A stretch of 35,201 bases of DNA from Paracoccaceae bacterium (lineage in GTDB: Bacteria > Pseudomonadota > Alphaproteobacteria > Rhodobacterales > Rhodobacteraceae). Made by a program: the position numbers and the translations under genes. Positions 10,522-20,044 of this stretch are shown here, one piece after another; the first letter of the stretch is position 1; the number at the start of each line of letters is the position of its first letter. The stretch covers positions 1-35,201 of the forward strand of contig JAQWUC010000054.1 of assembly GCA_029242355.1 (NCBI GenBank), given 5' to 3'. A model generated the notes under the pieces. It was not told the origin of the DNA. It made no database searches and saw nothing but the letters and a program-made list of their open reading frames with translations.

Positions 10522-10582
10522 TACAGGGTTTAAAACTTTTTACGAAAAAATTTAAATAATAACGAAAGTATGACTCCCACTC

Positions 10583-12085
10583 ATGACAACTGATAATTTA
10601 TTAATTCTCCTCGGAAATCAACTTTTTCAAGTTTCAAAAATTAAACTGACAAAACCAAAAAAAATATTCATGGCAGAAGATTTTGATTTATGCACCTACG
10701 AAAAACAACACAAACTAAAAATTCTAATGTTTCTAAGTGCCATGCGAGAAAAACGCGATGAACTAAAAAAAAATGGATTTGATATCGAATATTACGATAT
10801 CAATCATCCAACATTCAAAGAACCCTTTGAACATAAAATAAAAAATGTTCTCGCAAAAAATCATCTTAAAAATATTGTAATGTTCGAGATAGAAGACAAA
10901 AATTTTGAAACCCGCATAATCGAGTTTTCAAAAAAGGAAAATTTAAATCTAAAGTTTATACCTTCACCTATGTTTTTAATCGATAGATCGCAATTTAAAC
11001 TTTACAAAACTAAATCGAAAAAAATTCAAATGGGTGCCTTTTATAAAGAGGTAAGAAGAAAGTTAAATCTTTTACTCGATCAAGACATGAAACCACTTGG
11101 TGGAAAATGGTCGTTTGACGAAGAAAACAGACAAAAAATACCGCACGAGCTTTTAATTCCTGAACAGTATCACGCTCAAAAGTCAAAATATTGTGAAGTT
11201 CTAAAGCCCTTTATCGAAACCACATTCCATGACCATCCAGGCAATTTAAAAAATATTTGGCCTCCGATGACAAGGAATGAAGCATTGAAAAGCTTAGATA
11301 GCTTTTTAAAAAACAAATTTAAAAAATTTGGCATTTATGAAGATGCTATTTTAACATCACATAATTTTTTGTTTCACTCTGGCATGAGCCCTTCTTTAAA
11401 TATGGGCCTTCTCACACCACAAGATATAATTGAGCGAACCTTGTCTTTTACACAAACAGAAAATATCCCACTTAATTCGGTCGAAGGATTCTTGAGACAA
11501 ATCGTCGGATGGCGCGAATTTATAAGAGGCATCTACCAAAATTATTCAGAAATTCAGATAAAAAGTAATTATTTTAACTTTTCACGTGGCCTTAAGGAGA
11601 GCTGGTACCTTGGGGAAACGGGCATTCAACCCCTTGACGATGCAATAAAGCACTCTATCAATTTTGGGTACACGCATCACATTAACCGATTGATGGTAAT
11701 TGCAAATATAATGACTCTTTGTGAAGTCAACCCAAAATTCATTTATACATGGTTCATGGAAATGTATATCGACTCTTCAGAGTGGGTTATGACACCTAAT
11801 GTATTTGGAATGGGTACCTTCGCAGATGGTGGAATTTTTTCAACTAAACCATATATCTGTGGCTCGAACTACCTTTTAAAAATGAGTAATTACTCAAAAG
11901 GTCCTTGGTGCGATACTATGGATGGACTGTACTGGAGATTTATTTCAAAAAATATTGAAGTAATTAGAAAAAATGCAAGAATGACTTTTGCTAAGAATAC
12001 CCTCAAGAAATTGGATTCGAACCGAAAAAATTATATTTTTGAATGCGCCGAATCTTTTATTAATAAAAACTGCTATTCAAACTAA
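10583..12085 (+). CDS. Photolyase/cryptochrome-related protein (FeS-BCP/DPRP family)
   Basis: NLLILLGNQLFQ..., FLRQIVGWREFIRGIY, HINRLMVIANIMTL, YIDSSEWVMTPNVFGMGTFADGGIFSTKPYICGSNYLLKMSNYSKGPWCDTMDGLYWRFI. Confidence 0.92.
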   Translation: MTTDNLLILLGNQLFQVSKIKLTKPKKIFMAEDFDLCTYEKQHKLKILMFLSAMREKRDELKKNGFDIEYYDINHPTFKEPFEHKIKNVLAKNHLKNIVMFEIEDKNFETRIIEFSKKENLNLKFIPSPMFLIDRSQFKLYKTKSKKIQMGAFYKEVRRKLNLLLDQDMKPLGGKWSFDEENRQKIPHELLIPEQYHAQKSKYCEVLKPFIETTFHDHPGNLKNIWPPMTRNEALKSLDSFLKNKFKKFGIYEDAILTSHNFLFHSGMSPSLNMGLLTPQDIIERTLSFTQTENIPLNSVEGFLRQIVGWREFIRGIYQNYSEIQIKSNYFNFSRGLKESWYLGETGIQPLDDAIKHSINFGYTHHINRLMVIANIMTLCEVNPKFIYTWFMEMYIDSSEWVMTPNVFGMGTFADGGIFSTKPYICGSNYLLKMSNYSKGPWCDTMDGLYWRFISKNIEVIRKNARMTFAKNTLKKLDSNRKNYIFECAESFINKNCYSN

Positions 12086-12152
12086 TATTCAGCGTATGCC
12101 GGGTATTCATCCATTAAAAAATTACAAGCATTCTAGTTAAAACGAGCTGAAC

Positions 12153-12356
12153 TTAATTAGACGTCCAAACGGAGTGTCTTCCATAACCCATATATATCAT
12201 CGTTAAACTTCTGGGATAAGGCTTTACCCATTCAAATCGTTCAAACACGAAAGAAGTTTTTTCAAAAAATCTAACCCATATTAGCGTTTTACTTTTTAAA
12301 CAGCAAATAAAAGCATTTTCTTCCCAGTCTTGGAATTTTGTTCCGGAATGAACCAT
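12153..12356 (-). pseudogene. Probable remnant of a PQQ-dependent sugar dehydrogenase (C-terminal segment)
   Basis: MVHSGTKFQDWEENAFICCLKSKTLIWVRFFEKTSFVFERFEW resembles the ...SGxKFPxWxGNxFxGxLKxxxLxRxxF... region of soluble sugar dehydrogenases; too short to be a whole protein. Confidence 0.5.
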
Positions 12357-12563
12357 GCGTGCTTAAGGTAAATTATTGTCAATGGAATTAAGCGTACGAT
12401 TGCAATCAACTCTGAACCCTTCTTTACTTATTTTTTTTTAAAAAAAAATATAAGATCAAATTTCAATAACAACCTATCGTAAATCAAAATTAAACTTGGG
12501 TGAATAATTTTGTAGATTAAAGTTTGATAAACGGTTTCACAAAATTAATTCCTGAAATTTTTG

Positions 12564-13391
12564 CTAATAATTTCTTTTTTCAACGGCACCATTATACAAA
12601 ATATCACCCCACTCGTGGTTTACTTTATTTCTAATCTTAATTTGACTTGTTTCCATATTTATGCTCGGCCTTTCAAGTAAATCAAAATTATTGTGTTCAT
12701 CCGTACCTCTTACAAGTTGAGCAGAAGTTCTGCCTAACGTCTGTTTTATATCAGTTCGCATATAAGTTTGAATTGCAAATCCAATCCTTCGATAATCGCT
12801 TTTGTTAGGCTGAGATCCGTGAATAACCGTCGGACAATGCAACGAACATTGTCCAGGCCTCAATGGTGTAAGAACCGCCTTTGTTTCGTCAACAGCATCA
12901 ATTTTTTGGCCTCGCGTTAAAATATTATTTTTTCCATATGTGTCGATATGTTCATGCATATACTTATGACTACCTGGAATCATAGACATACAACCGCTTA
13001 GCGCATTAGATTCCGTTAAAGCCATCCAAGAGGTGACACCAACATCTTCGGACAGGCCCATGTATTTACCATCCTGATGCCAACTAACAAAGCCTTCATC
13101 CTTAGGTTCTTTTATAAATAAAACAGTATGATATGCTAAGATGCTGATACCAATTAGATCCTCAACAGCATCAAGCAACCGTTTATTATGTACAATCTCA
13201 TCAAGAAATTTAAAAACTAGATGAGGATTATTCCTTGCCGTTCCTTCAAACGCCTCAGGCCAAGTTTTTTCAGCATCTTCAAGTTCATCTTTTATCTGCA
13301 AACACTCTTCCACTGAAAGTATATTTAAGGGAGATACAAACCCATCTTTTTCAAAGTTATTAATTTGTTTTTGTGTTAAAAACTTTGGCAA
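12564..13391 (-). CDS. Phytanoyl-CoA dioxygenase (PhyH) family protein, TTG start, TAG stop
   Basis: SWHQDGKYMGL (HxD), CSLHCPTVIHGSQPNKSDYRRIGFAIQTYMRTDI; typical PhyH layout. Confidence 0.9.
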   Translation of the reverse strand: MPKFLTQKQINNFEKDGFVSPLNILSVEECLQIKDELEDAEKTWPEAFEGTARNNPHLVFKFLDEIVHNKRLLDAVEDLIGISILAYHTVLFIKEPKDEGFVSWHQDGKYMGLSEDVGVTSWMALTESNALSGCMSMIPGSHKYMHEHIDTYGKNNILTRGQKIDAVDETKAVLTPLRPGQCSLHCPTVIHGSQPNKSDYRRIGFAIQTYMRTDIKQTLGRTSAQLVRGTDEHNNFDLLERPSINMETSQIKIRNKVNHEWGDILYNGAVEKRNY

Positions 13392-13775
13392 TTAAACAAC
13401 CGTATCTTCAATCAGAACCTGAGCAGCCCAAGATTCATCAAAAAACTGACAAATGTCGACATAAAATATCCTATTAAAACACCTAATGTTTGAACACGTA
13501 GTATAACAAAATATGGAGTTCAAGTAAACGATGTGTCCATAATAGTAAAGATTATTAATTCTCATCTCAAGGAATCAAGATTGACTATTAAGAGCCTATA
13601 ATTAAAATGGATTAAGCAAGTGGGTTCAAAACTGAATTTAGATCGTATTAATCGGTTAAATCATAGTTTGTAATGGTTTATACCTATTATGCATCACTAA
13701 AATGTCCGATCATACCAACTATTGTAACCAAATCGAATGTATATTGTGATAATTGCAAATTTTCGATAAGTAAAT

Positions 13776-13850
13776 TGGCTCCGGTGGATGGGTTCGAACC
13801 AACGACCAATTGATTAACAGTCAACTGCTCTACCACTGAGCTACACCGGA
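13776..13850 (-). tRNA. tRNA-Asn (anticodon GTT), CCA encoded
   Basis: Reverse complement TCCGGTGTAGCTCAGTGGTAGAGCAGTTGACTGTTAATCAATTGGTCGTTGGTTCGAACCCATCCACCGGAGCCA folds as a cloverleaf. Confidence 0.97.
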
Positions 13851-14262
13851 ACACTAATTTCATATATCAATCCCCAAACTGGCTTTCAAGCTATAATTTT
13901 TGAGTTCTTAATAATTCTTTAAGTGGGCTTCTTACCACCGTGCCCATGAGTAAGTTAATTTGTTAAACTTTTTTGATCTTTGTAAATCCCACGGAAACAT
14001 TTTTTCTCAAAACGAATAGACGGATCGGAAATTGAGATTGCTGATACAACTCTTCCATAACCATTAAAATCTGTAGCGAATTTTACAAATTTTTCGGTCT
14101 TCATTGCAGATAGTAAACGATGCGTCCTACTAGTTGTTAAACACTAAGCTTTTGGAATTGATCATAAATTACGCATTGAACCATCTTAAGCTAAATATCT
14201 TACGATCTGTAAAACGCAAGTTACAAAGCGAACATAATCAGCCATTTCAATAGATCTCTTCT

Positions 14263-14298
14263 TTAAATACTTCTATAATTTTACATACTTCTATAATT
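14263..14298. repeat. 18-bp tandem duplication (one mismatch) at the 3' end of the MBL-fold gene
   Basis: ttaaatacttctataatt|ttacatacttctataatt. Confidence 0.85.
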
Positions 14299-15214
14299 TA
14301 TAAAAAAACTTAGATTTAATAGACATTTTACCTTTATTAGAAATTTTGGTCTTGCTTGCTAAATCAATTAAATGAGCAAAAATGTTGCTTTCTGCGGCCT
14401 CTCTCAACTCAGAGTTAATATCAGGATATATTATATTAATTAAATCTTTAGATGTAAAAGGCCTTGATTTAATTAAATCAAAAATTTGCAATTCACGATT
14501 TTTTCTGTGGTTAAGTTGAGATTTCACATAATCCTTTGCATTAGTAATAAGATCTCCGTGACCCGGTAAGTACAAATTTTCATCTCGCTCTAAAAGTTTC
14601 TCTAGGGATAAAATAAAATGGCTCATATTACCCATAGGTGGTATAATAACAGTAGAAGACCAACCCATTACATGATCGCCTGAGAAAATTGCATCGCTAC
14701 CGTGTAATGCTAAGCAAATATGGTCATCCATATGCCCGGGAGTTGCGATAACCTTCAAGCACCATTCTTCATTTGATATTTGCTCAAAGTCTTTGATGGT
14801 TTGAACTTGCACGTTAAAAATTTTGTTACAAAATTTTTGATCCTTATCAGATTTGTCTTTGATTTTATTGAGTAAATCGATTTTAGAGAGATTTGGGTCG
14901 GCCAACAAATAGATTTTTGAGCCAGTTTCATATGCAAGCCTAATCGCCATAGCACAATGATCTTGATGAGAATGCGTAAGAAAAATGTGCGTTAATTTAG
15001 CCGATCCAATTGTATTTAAAACGTTTTCAAAATGGCTTGTTAAATTTGGTCCAGGGTCAATTATCGCTAAATTTTGCGTTCCGATAAGATATGTGTTCGT
15101 CCCAAAGTTTGTGTAAGCATTGCTATTTTTAGCAGTTATTAATCGCACACGCTCATTGAGCATATTCTCTGCAACTCTAACAATTTTATAATGGTTCGAA
15201 ACTATTGCCATCAA
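14291..15214 (-). CDS. MBL-fold metallo-hydrolase (beta-lactamase-like), TAG stop
   Basis: IFLTHSHQDHCAMAIRLA (HxHxDH), VIATPGHMDDHICL, AIFSGDHVMGW, LYLPGHGDLI. Confidence 0.93.
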   Translation of the reverse strand: MMAIVSNHYKIVRVAENMLNERVRLITAKNSNAYTNFGTNTYLIGTQNLAIIDPGPNLTSHFENVLNTIGSAKLTHIFLTHSHQDHCAMAIRLAYETGSKIYLLADPNLSKIDLLNKIKDKSDKDQKFCNKIFNVQVQTIKDFEQISNEEWCLKVIATPGHMDDHICLALHGSDAIFSGDHVMGWSSTVIIPPMGNMSHFILSLEKLLERDENLYLPGHGDLITNAKDYVKSQLNHRKNRELQIFDLIKSRPFTSKDLINIIYPDINSELREAAESNIFAHLIDLASKTKISNKGKMSIKSKFFYKL

Positions 15215-15256
15215 TACTGCTTTAAAGAATTTAATCTCGTGTTAAAGTGAGCTCAA

Positions 15257-16585
15257 ATGAAAATAAACCTATTTAAACAGTACCTACCTAGAAAACTTTT
15301 TGGAAGAACAATTTTAATTTTTCTTCTCCCAATTGTTTTAATTGAAACAGTAGTGTTTATAGCTTTTATTCAACGCCATTTCGAACAAGTCACGAGCCAG
15401 ATGTCTGATGCTTTTGCATATCAGGTAAAATATATTATCAAAAATGCAGTAGAAGAAACACGAGAGCCCAAATACTTATCTTTTTATAATATGGGAAAAG
15501 ACTTCGGACTTGATGTGAAAACAATTCAACATGAGCCTACTTTGAGAATTAAGAGTCTTGATATCTTCGACTTTTCTGGTCGAGCGTTCGTGAACACAAT
15601 GACTAAAAACTTTGATAATAACATTTTTTTTGATTTCTCTAAATCCAGGCAAATTACTTTAATCGTATCTTTAGATGATCGATATTTATCCATCAATGTT
15701 CCAAGAGGAAGAATTAGCGCCGCTAATCCTCATCAGCTACTAGTCTTAATGGTATTTGTGTCTATCTTTTTAGTATTGTTAGCAATTATTGTTTTTCGAA
15801 ATCAATTAAAACCACTAATTAAATTAGCAGAAGTATCCGAAGCATTTGGAAAAGGACAATCATTGCAATTTAAACCATCTGGTTCTGACGAAGTCCGAAG
15901 AGCTGGTTTAGCTTTCATCGCTATGCGATCACGAATAGAAAGACAAATAGAACAGAGAACTCAAATGCTTTCTGGAGTAAGCCATGATCTTAGAACCCCA
16001 CTCACAAGACTTAAATTATCCTTAGCTCTATTAAAAAATACGAATGAGACAAAAGAAATGCTTGCCGATGTAAATAGCATGCAATCAATGCTGGATGAAT
16101 TTTTAGCATTTACCAAGACAGAATCATCTGAAGAAGTAAGCTTAATTGATCCAGTTAAATTTATTAAACGAATAGTTAAAAGGAACCAGAGAATATTTGA
16201 AAAAATTGAACTAATAATCCAAAATAACCAGTTAAAGTTTGAAAAGTTACCTTTAAGAAAAAATATTTTCGAACGAGCAATACAAAATATTATTGATAAT
16301 GCTATAAACTTTGGATCCCGAATAGTAGTAAAAGTCGAACGAAATAAAAAATATTTACTAATTAAATTAGAAGATAATGGACCAGGAATTGAGCCAAGCG
16401 ACCGTGCTACAGCCCTTAAACCTTTTACTCGATTAGATCAGTCTCGCAACCAAAATAACCACTCAGGAGTTGGTCTTGGCTTGTCAATTGCCCTTGATAC
16501 CGTAAGAAGTCATGGAGGAAATTTATCGTTAACAAAAAGTAATGAACTAGGCGGATTACAAGTGAGAATAGTGATTCCAATGTAA
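15257..16585 (+). CDS. EnvZ-like sensor histidine kinase
   Basis: N-terminal TM, second TM near LLVLMVFVSIFLVLLAIIVF, HAMP, H-box MLSGVSHDLRTPLTRLKLSLALL, N-box NIIDNAINFG, G-boxes EDNGPGIEP / SGVGLGLSIA. Confidence 0.93.
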   Translation: MKINLFKQYLPRKLFGRTILIFLLPIVLIETVVFIAFIQRHFEQVTSQMSDAFAYQVKYIIKNAVEETREPKYLSFYNMGKDFGLDVKTIQHEPTLRIKSLDIFDFSGRAFVNTMTKNFDNNIFFDFSKSRQITLIVSLDDRYLSINVPRGRISAANPHQLLVLMVFVSIFLVLLAIIVFRNQLKPLIKLAEVSEAFGKGQSLQFKPSGSDEVRRAGLAFIAMRSRIERQIEQRTQMLSGVSHDLRTPLTRLKLSLALLKNTNETKEMLADVNSMQSMLDEFLAFTKTESSEEVSLIDPVKFIKRIVKRNQRIFEKIELIIQNNQLKFEKLPLRKNIFERAIQNIIDNAINFGSRIVVKVERNKKYLLIKLEDNGPGIEPSDRATALKPFTRLDQSRNQNNHSGVGLGLSIALDTVRSHGGNLSLTKSNELGGLQVRIVIPM

Positions 16586-16593
16586 GTAACGAG

Positions 16594-17619
16594 TCAAATT
16601 TTGAGGTAATTTAAAGCTGCTCGAGCAAGCACCTTAACATATTTACCCATTGCAATTCCTTTTGCTGGATTTGAAGCATTCCCATCTATTGCTCTTCTTT
16701 TCACTCCTTGTAAAATTGCCGCCATTCTAAAAAAACTTATAGCCATAGCGAATTCAAGTTCAGGAGGTTTTATTAATCCGACTCGTTTGGAATATAAATC
16801 AACATATTCAGAATCCTCTGGAATACCAAGTCTTCTCCTATTAACACCTGAAAGTCCTCGACCGTCTTTACCTATTGGCATTGACCACTGCATTAATTGC
16901 ATCGCTAAATCAGATCTTGGGTCTCCAAGGGTTGATAACTCCCAATCTAAAACTGCTTGCAACGAAAAGTCTTTTTTTGAAAAAATTAGATTATCAATTC
17001 TCCAATCACCATGTACAAGCCTATTTGGTAAAATTTGAGCAGGAATGTTATTTGATAACCACTCTTTTAGAATTTCCATTTCGATAATTTTTTCAGTAAA
17101 ACTGTTGCTAAATTGCCTTGACCAAACTGATAATTGTCGTTGAAAGTAATTGCCTGGGGCCCCATAATTAACAAGACCAACGCCTTCGGGGTCAATTTTA
17201 TGTAATGAAGCAAGTCCAAAGTTCATTTCGTCATATACACGAGCTCTTTGCTCCCTTGTTAATTTTGGAAGCTCTGGTTGATTAAACGTGAATCCATCGA
17301 TATAATCCATAACAAAGTAGACATTACCTATTTCAGTCACATCCTCTGAAAGATAAAAAACCTTAGGAACAGGAACCTGTGTATCATATAATGATTTCAT
17401 GACAACATATTCTCGTTCGACCATGTGAGCTGACTTTAGTAAGTTTCCGTCAGGTTTTCTTCTTAACACCAGACTTTTATTCTTACCTTTTAAAATAAAG
17501 GTTGGATTAGATTGACCTTCTGTCGTTTTTTTTCCACTCCACGGTCCCAAAAATTGTGGTAATCGAGCAGCTAATACCTCGTTGACCTTGACCATGGGAA
17601 GTAAAGGAATCATAGACAT
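16594..17619 (-). CDS. Phosphotransferase family protein (APH-like kinase, ACAD10/11-N-terminal-like)
   Basis: FILKGKNKSLVLRRKP, LVHGDWRIDNLIFSKKDFSLQAVLDWELSTLGDPRSDLA (Brenner and DxD-type motifs). Starts immediately after the acyl-CoA dehydrogenase stop codon. Confidence 0.92.
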   Translation of the reverse strand: MSMIPLLPMVKVNEVLAARLPQFLGPWSGKKTTEGQSNPTFILKGKNKSLVLRRKPDGNLLKSAHMVEREYVVMKSLYDTQVPVPKVFYLSEDVTEIGNVYFVMDYIDGFTFNQPELPKLTREQRARVYDEMNFGLASLHKIDPEGVGLVNYGAPGNYFQRQLSVWSRQFSNSFTEKIIEMEILKEWLSNNIPAQILPNRLVHGDWRIDNLIFSKKDFSLQAVLDWELSTLGDPRSDLAMQLMQWSMPIGKDGRGLSGVNRRRLGIPEDSEYVDLYSKRVGLIKPPELEFAMAISFFRMAAILQGVKRRAIDGNASNPAKGIAMGKYVKVLARAALNYLKI

Positions 17620-18855
17620 TTATTTTATTTGTTCGTTTGAGTATTTTTTCAGTTCACTTCTAGCCACTTGTCGTCTGTGAACAGCATCCGGTCCATCAGC
17701 AAGACGAAGCGTTCGTAAATGTGTCCACGCAGCAGCTAACGGTGTATCCTGACTTATTCCCTGACCGCCATACATTTGAATTGCCTCATCAACCACCTTC
17801 AGTGCCACTCTTGGAGCAACTACTTTTATTTTACTTATCCAAGTTGAAGCTGTTCGTTCATCTTCATTATCCATCATCCAAGCGGCTTTTAAACAGAGTA
17901 ATCGAGCCATTTCAATATTGATCCGAGACTCCGCTATTATGTCAAAATTTGCACCCAAATTTACAAGTGTTTTTCCAAATGCAGTTCGGGAAAGCCCACG
18001 GCGACACATAAGTTCTAAAGCAACTTCAGCTTGTCCTATAGCTCTCATACAATGATGGATGCGACCAGGGCCAAGCCTCCCTTGCGCAATTTCGAAACCT
18101 CTTCCCTCCCCTAACAACAGATCTTCCGTAGGGATACGAACATTATTAAAAGAAAGATGCATATGCCCATGTGGGGCATCATCATGACCATATACTTCCA
18201 TCGGTCGAAGAATCGTAAGACCGGCAGCATTAGAGGGAACTAAAACCATGGAATGTCTAGAGTGTTTTTTAGAATTATCATCACCAGTCTTTACCATTAC
18301 AATATAAACCATACATCGAGGGTCCCCAGCTCCGGAAGCCCACCATTTTTCTCCATTAAGGATATAACTTCCATTTTGCTTTAAGGCAGTCAACGACATG
18401 TTCGTTGCATCCGACGATGCAACCTGAGGTTCCGTCATACAATAAGCAGATCGAATTTCACCGCTCAATAAAGGTTCTAACCACTTTTTCTTATGTTCAG
18501 CACTGCCATAACGTTCAAGCACTTGCATATTGCCTGTATCAGGCGCAGAACAATTAAATACTTCAGCACCGAGCCTACATTTTCCCATTTCTTCGGCTAA
18601 GTATGCATACTCTACAGTTGACAACCCAAACCCTTTTTTAGAATTTGTAAGCCAAAAGTTCCACAAACCTTTTGCTCTTGCCTCAGATTTTAGAGTTTCT
18701 AAAATTTCAGTCATTCGCTTTGAATAAGAAAATCGATCTGAAGACGCTGCAACTTCCGCAAAAAATTCTGCTTCAAATGGAATGATACGATTATTTACTA
18801 AATCTCTGACATCATTTACCAAACATGATATCTTTTCAGTCATCCCCAAATTCAT
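17620..18855 (-). CDS. Acyl-CoA dehydrogenase family protein
   Basis: YCMTEPQVASSDATNMSLTA, NGEKWWASGAGDPRC, RAIGQAEVALELMCRR, QMYGGQGISQDTPLA. Confidence 0.94.
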   Translation of the reverse strand: MNLGMTEKISCLVNDVRDLVNNRIIPFEAEFFAEVAASSDRFSYSKRMTEILETLKSEARAKGLWNFWLTNSKKGFGLSTVEYAYLAEEMGKCRLGAEVFNCSAPDTGNMQVLERYGSAEHKKKWLEPLLSGEIRSAYCMTEPQVASSDATNMSLTALKQNGSYILNGEKWWASGAGDPRCMVYIVMVKTGDDNSKKHSRHSMVLVPSNAAGLTILRPMEVYGHDDAPHGHMHLSFNNVRIPTEDLLLGEGRGFEIAQGRLGPGRIHHCMRAIGQAEVALELMCRRGLSRTAFGKTLVNLGANFDIIAESRINIEMARLLCLKAAWMMDNEDERTASTWISKIKVVAPRVALKVVDEAIQMYGGQGISQDTPLAAAWTHLRTLRLADGPDAVHRRQVARSELKKYSNEQIK

Positions 18856-19119
18856 TTTGTTGTCCCTTCACCAAATTAAATTAAATACCTAGCTATATTA
18901 GACAAACCTTTTTAAGTGAATTTATTTTTTTACGTTACCAATTCAAAACAATAAAAAACCATTTTGGTTAATCCAGACCGCAAATATCTGATATTCGATC
19001 TCTTATTATTTAAAATTGAAAATTTCAATTTTTTTTATTAACGTTAGAGAATACTATCGACTCTTGCTTAATATATTAAATATTTTATGATTTGACTTAA
19101 TTGTCAAAGAGAAAATTGA

Positions 19120-20034
19120 TTGGATGGTAGCTTGGCAATATGGATCTGGATAACAATACTTGCAGCTATTTCTCAAAGTTTTAGAACTGCACAGCAAAAA
19201 AACTTAAAAGTTCGCCTAGGCGATTTTGGTGCAAGCTACGTTCGTTTTTCATACGCGCTTCCGTTTGCTTGGGTTTCGTTAGTTAGTTACATTTTTTTTA
19301 CTGGAACTAGCTTTCCTACCCTCACTTATACTTTTGGTTTTTGGGTCACACTCGCTGGGGTGCTTCAAATTATTTTTACAGTCCTTTTAATAAAACTTTT
19401 TTCGCATAGGTCATTTGCAGCCGGTACAGCTTTTTCTAAAACGGAAGTAATCCAAGTCGCCTTGTTTGAAGCTTTGATTATTGGATCCATTGTAAGTTTG
19501 CAAACAGGTTTAGCTATAATTTTAGGTTTTGTAGCAATTATTTTGCTATCGATTGGTAAAGGCCTGATCAGTTTTTCAAACCTAATAAGTTCACTACTTT
19601 CTAAGCAAGCCGGGATTGGATTAGCAAGTGGAGCATTTCTAGCGCTTTGCAGTGTCTGTTTTAGAGCGGCTACAGACTCACTTTCAGGAAACGATTTAAT
19701 TGTGAAGGCAGGAACGACTTTAAGTATTTCTTTAGTCATACAAACATTTTTGATGGGGATATGGATGAAAATAAATGTGAAATCAGAGTTAATTCTTTCC
19801 TTTAAAGAATGGCGAGGTTCTACAATTGTTGGTTTCTTTGGCGCTTTAACCAGTTTTTGTTGGTTTTATGCATTTTCTGCAAATGCTGTTGCACCCGTTA
19901 AAGCTATTGGTCAAATTGAATTAGTCTTAGCGCTTCTTATTTCTATGATCTTCTTTCGAGAGCGCCCATCCTTAAAAGAAGCGACAGCAATACTTTTACT
20001 CCTTTTATCAATTATCTTAGTTTTATTTGATTAA
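19120..20034 (+). CDS. EamA/DMT-superfamily transporter (TTG start likely)
   Basis: About ten hydrophobic helices; ending AFSANAVAPVKAIGQIELVLALLISMIFFRERPSLKEATAILLLLLSIILVLF is typical EamA. Confidence 0.82.
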   Translation: MDGSLAIWIWITILAAISQSFRTAQQKNLKVRLGDFGASYVRFSYALPFAWVSLVSYIFFTGTSFPTLTYTFGFWVTLAGVLQIIFTVLLIKLFSHRSFAAGTAFSKTEVIQVALFEALIIGSIVSLQTGLAIILGFVAIILLSIGKGLISFSNLISSLLSKQAGIGLASGAFLALCSVCFRAATDSLSGNDLIVKAGTTLSISLVIQTFLMGIWMKINVKSELILSFKEWRGSTIVGFFGALTSFCWFYAFSANAVAPVKAIGQIELVLALLISMIFFRERPSLKEATAILLLLLSIILVLFD

Positions 20035-20044
20035 ACCCCTGTAC

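Noticed and set aside
13395-13470. Minus-strand tail IFYVDICQFFDESWAAQVLIEDTVV* ending directly before the PhyH TTG start
   Set aside because: Could be the C-terminus of a lost upstream gene, but too short to assign to a family.
13960-14115. Minus-strand stretch MKTEKFVKFATDFNGYGRVVSAISISDPSIRFEKKCFRGIYKDQKSLTN*
   Set aside because: Protein-like composition but under 50 codons, no recognised motif, stops upstream; may be another fossil but unsupported.
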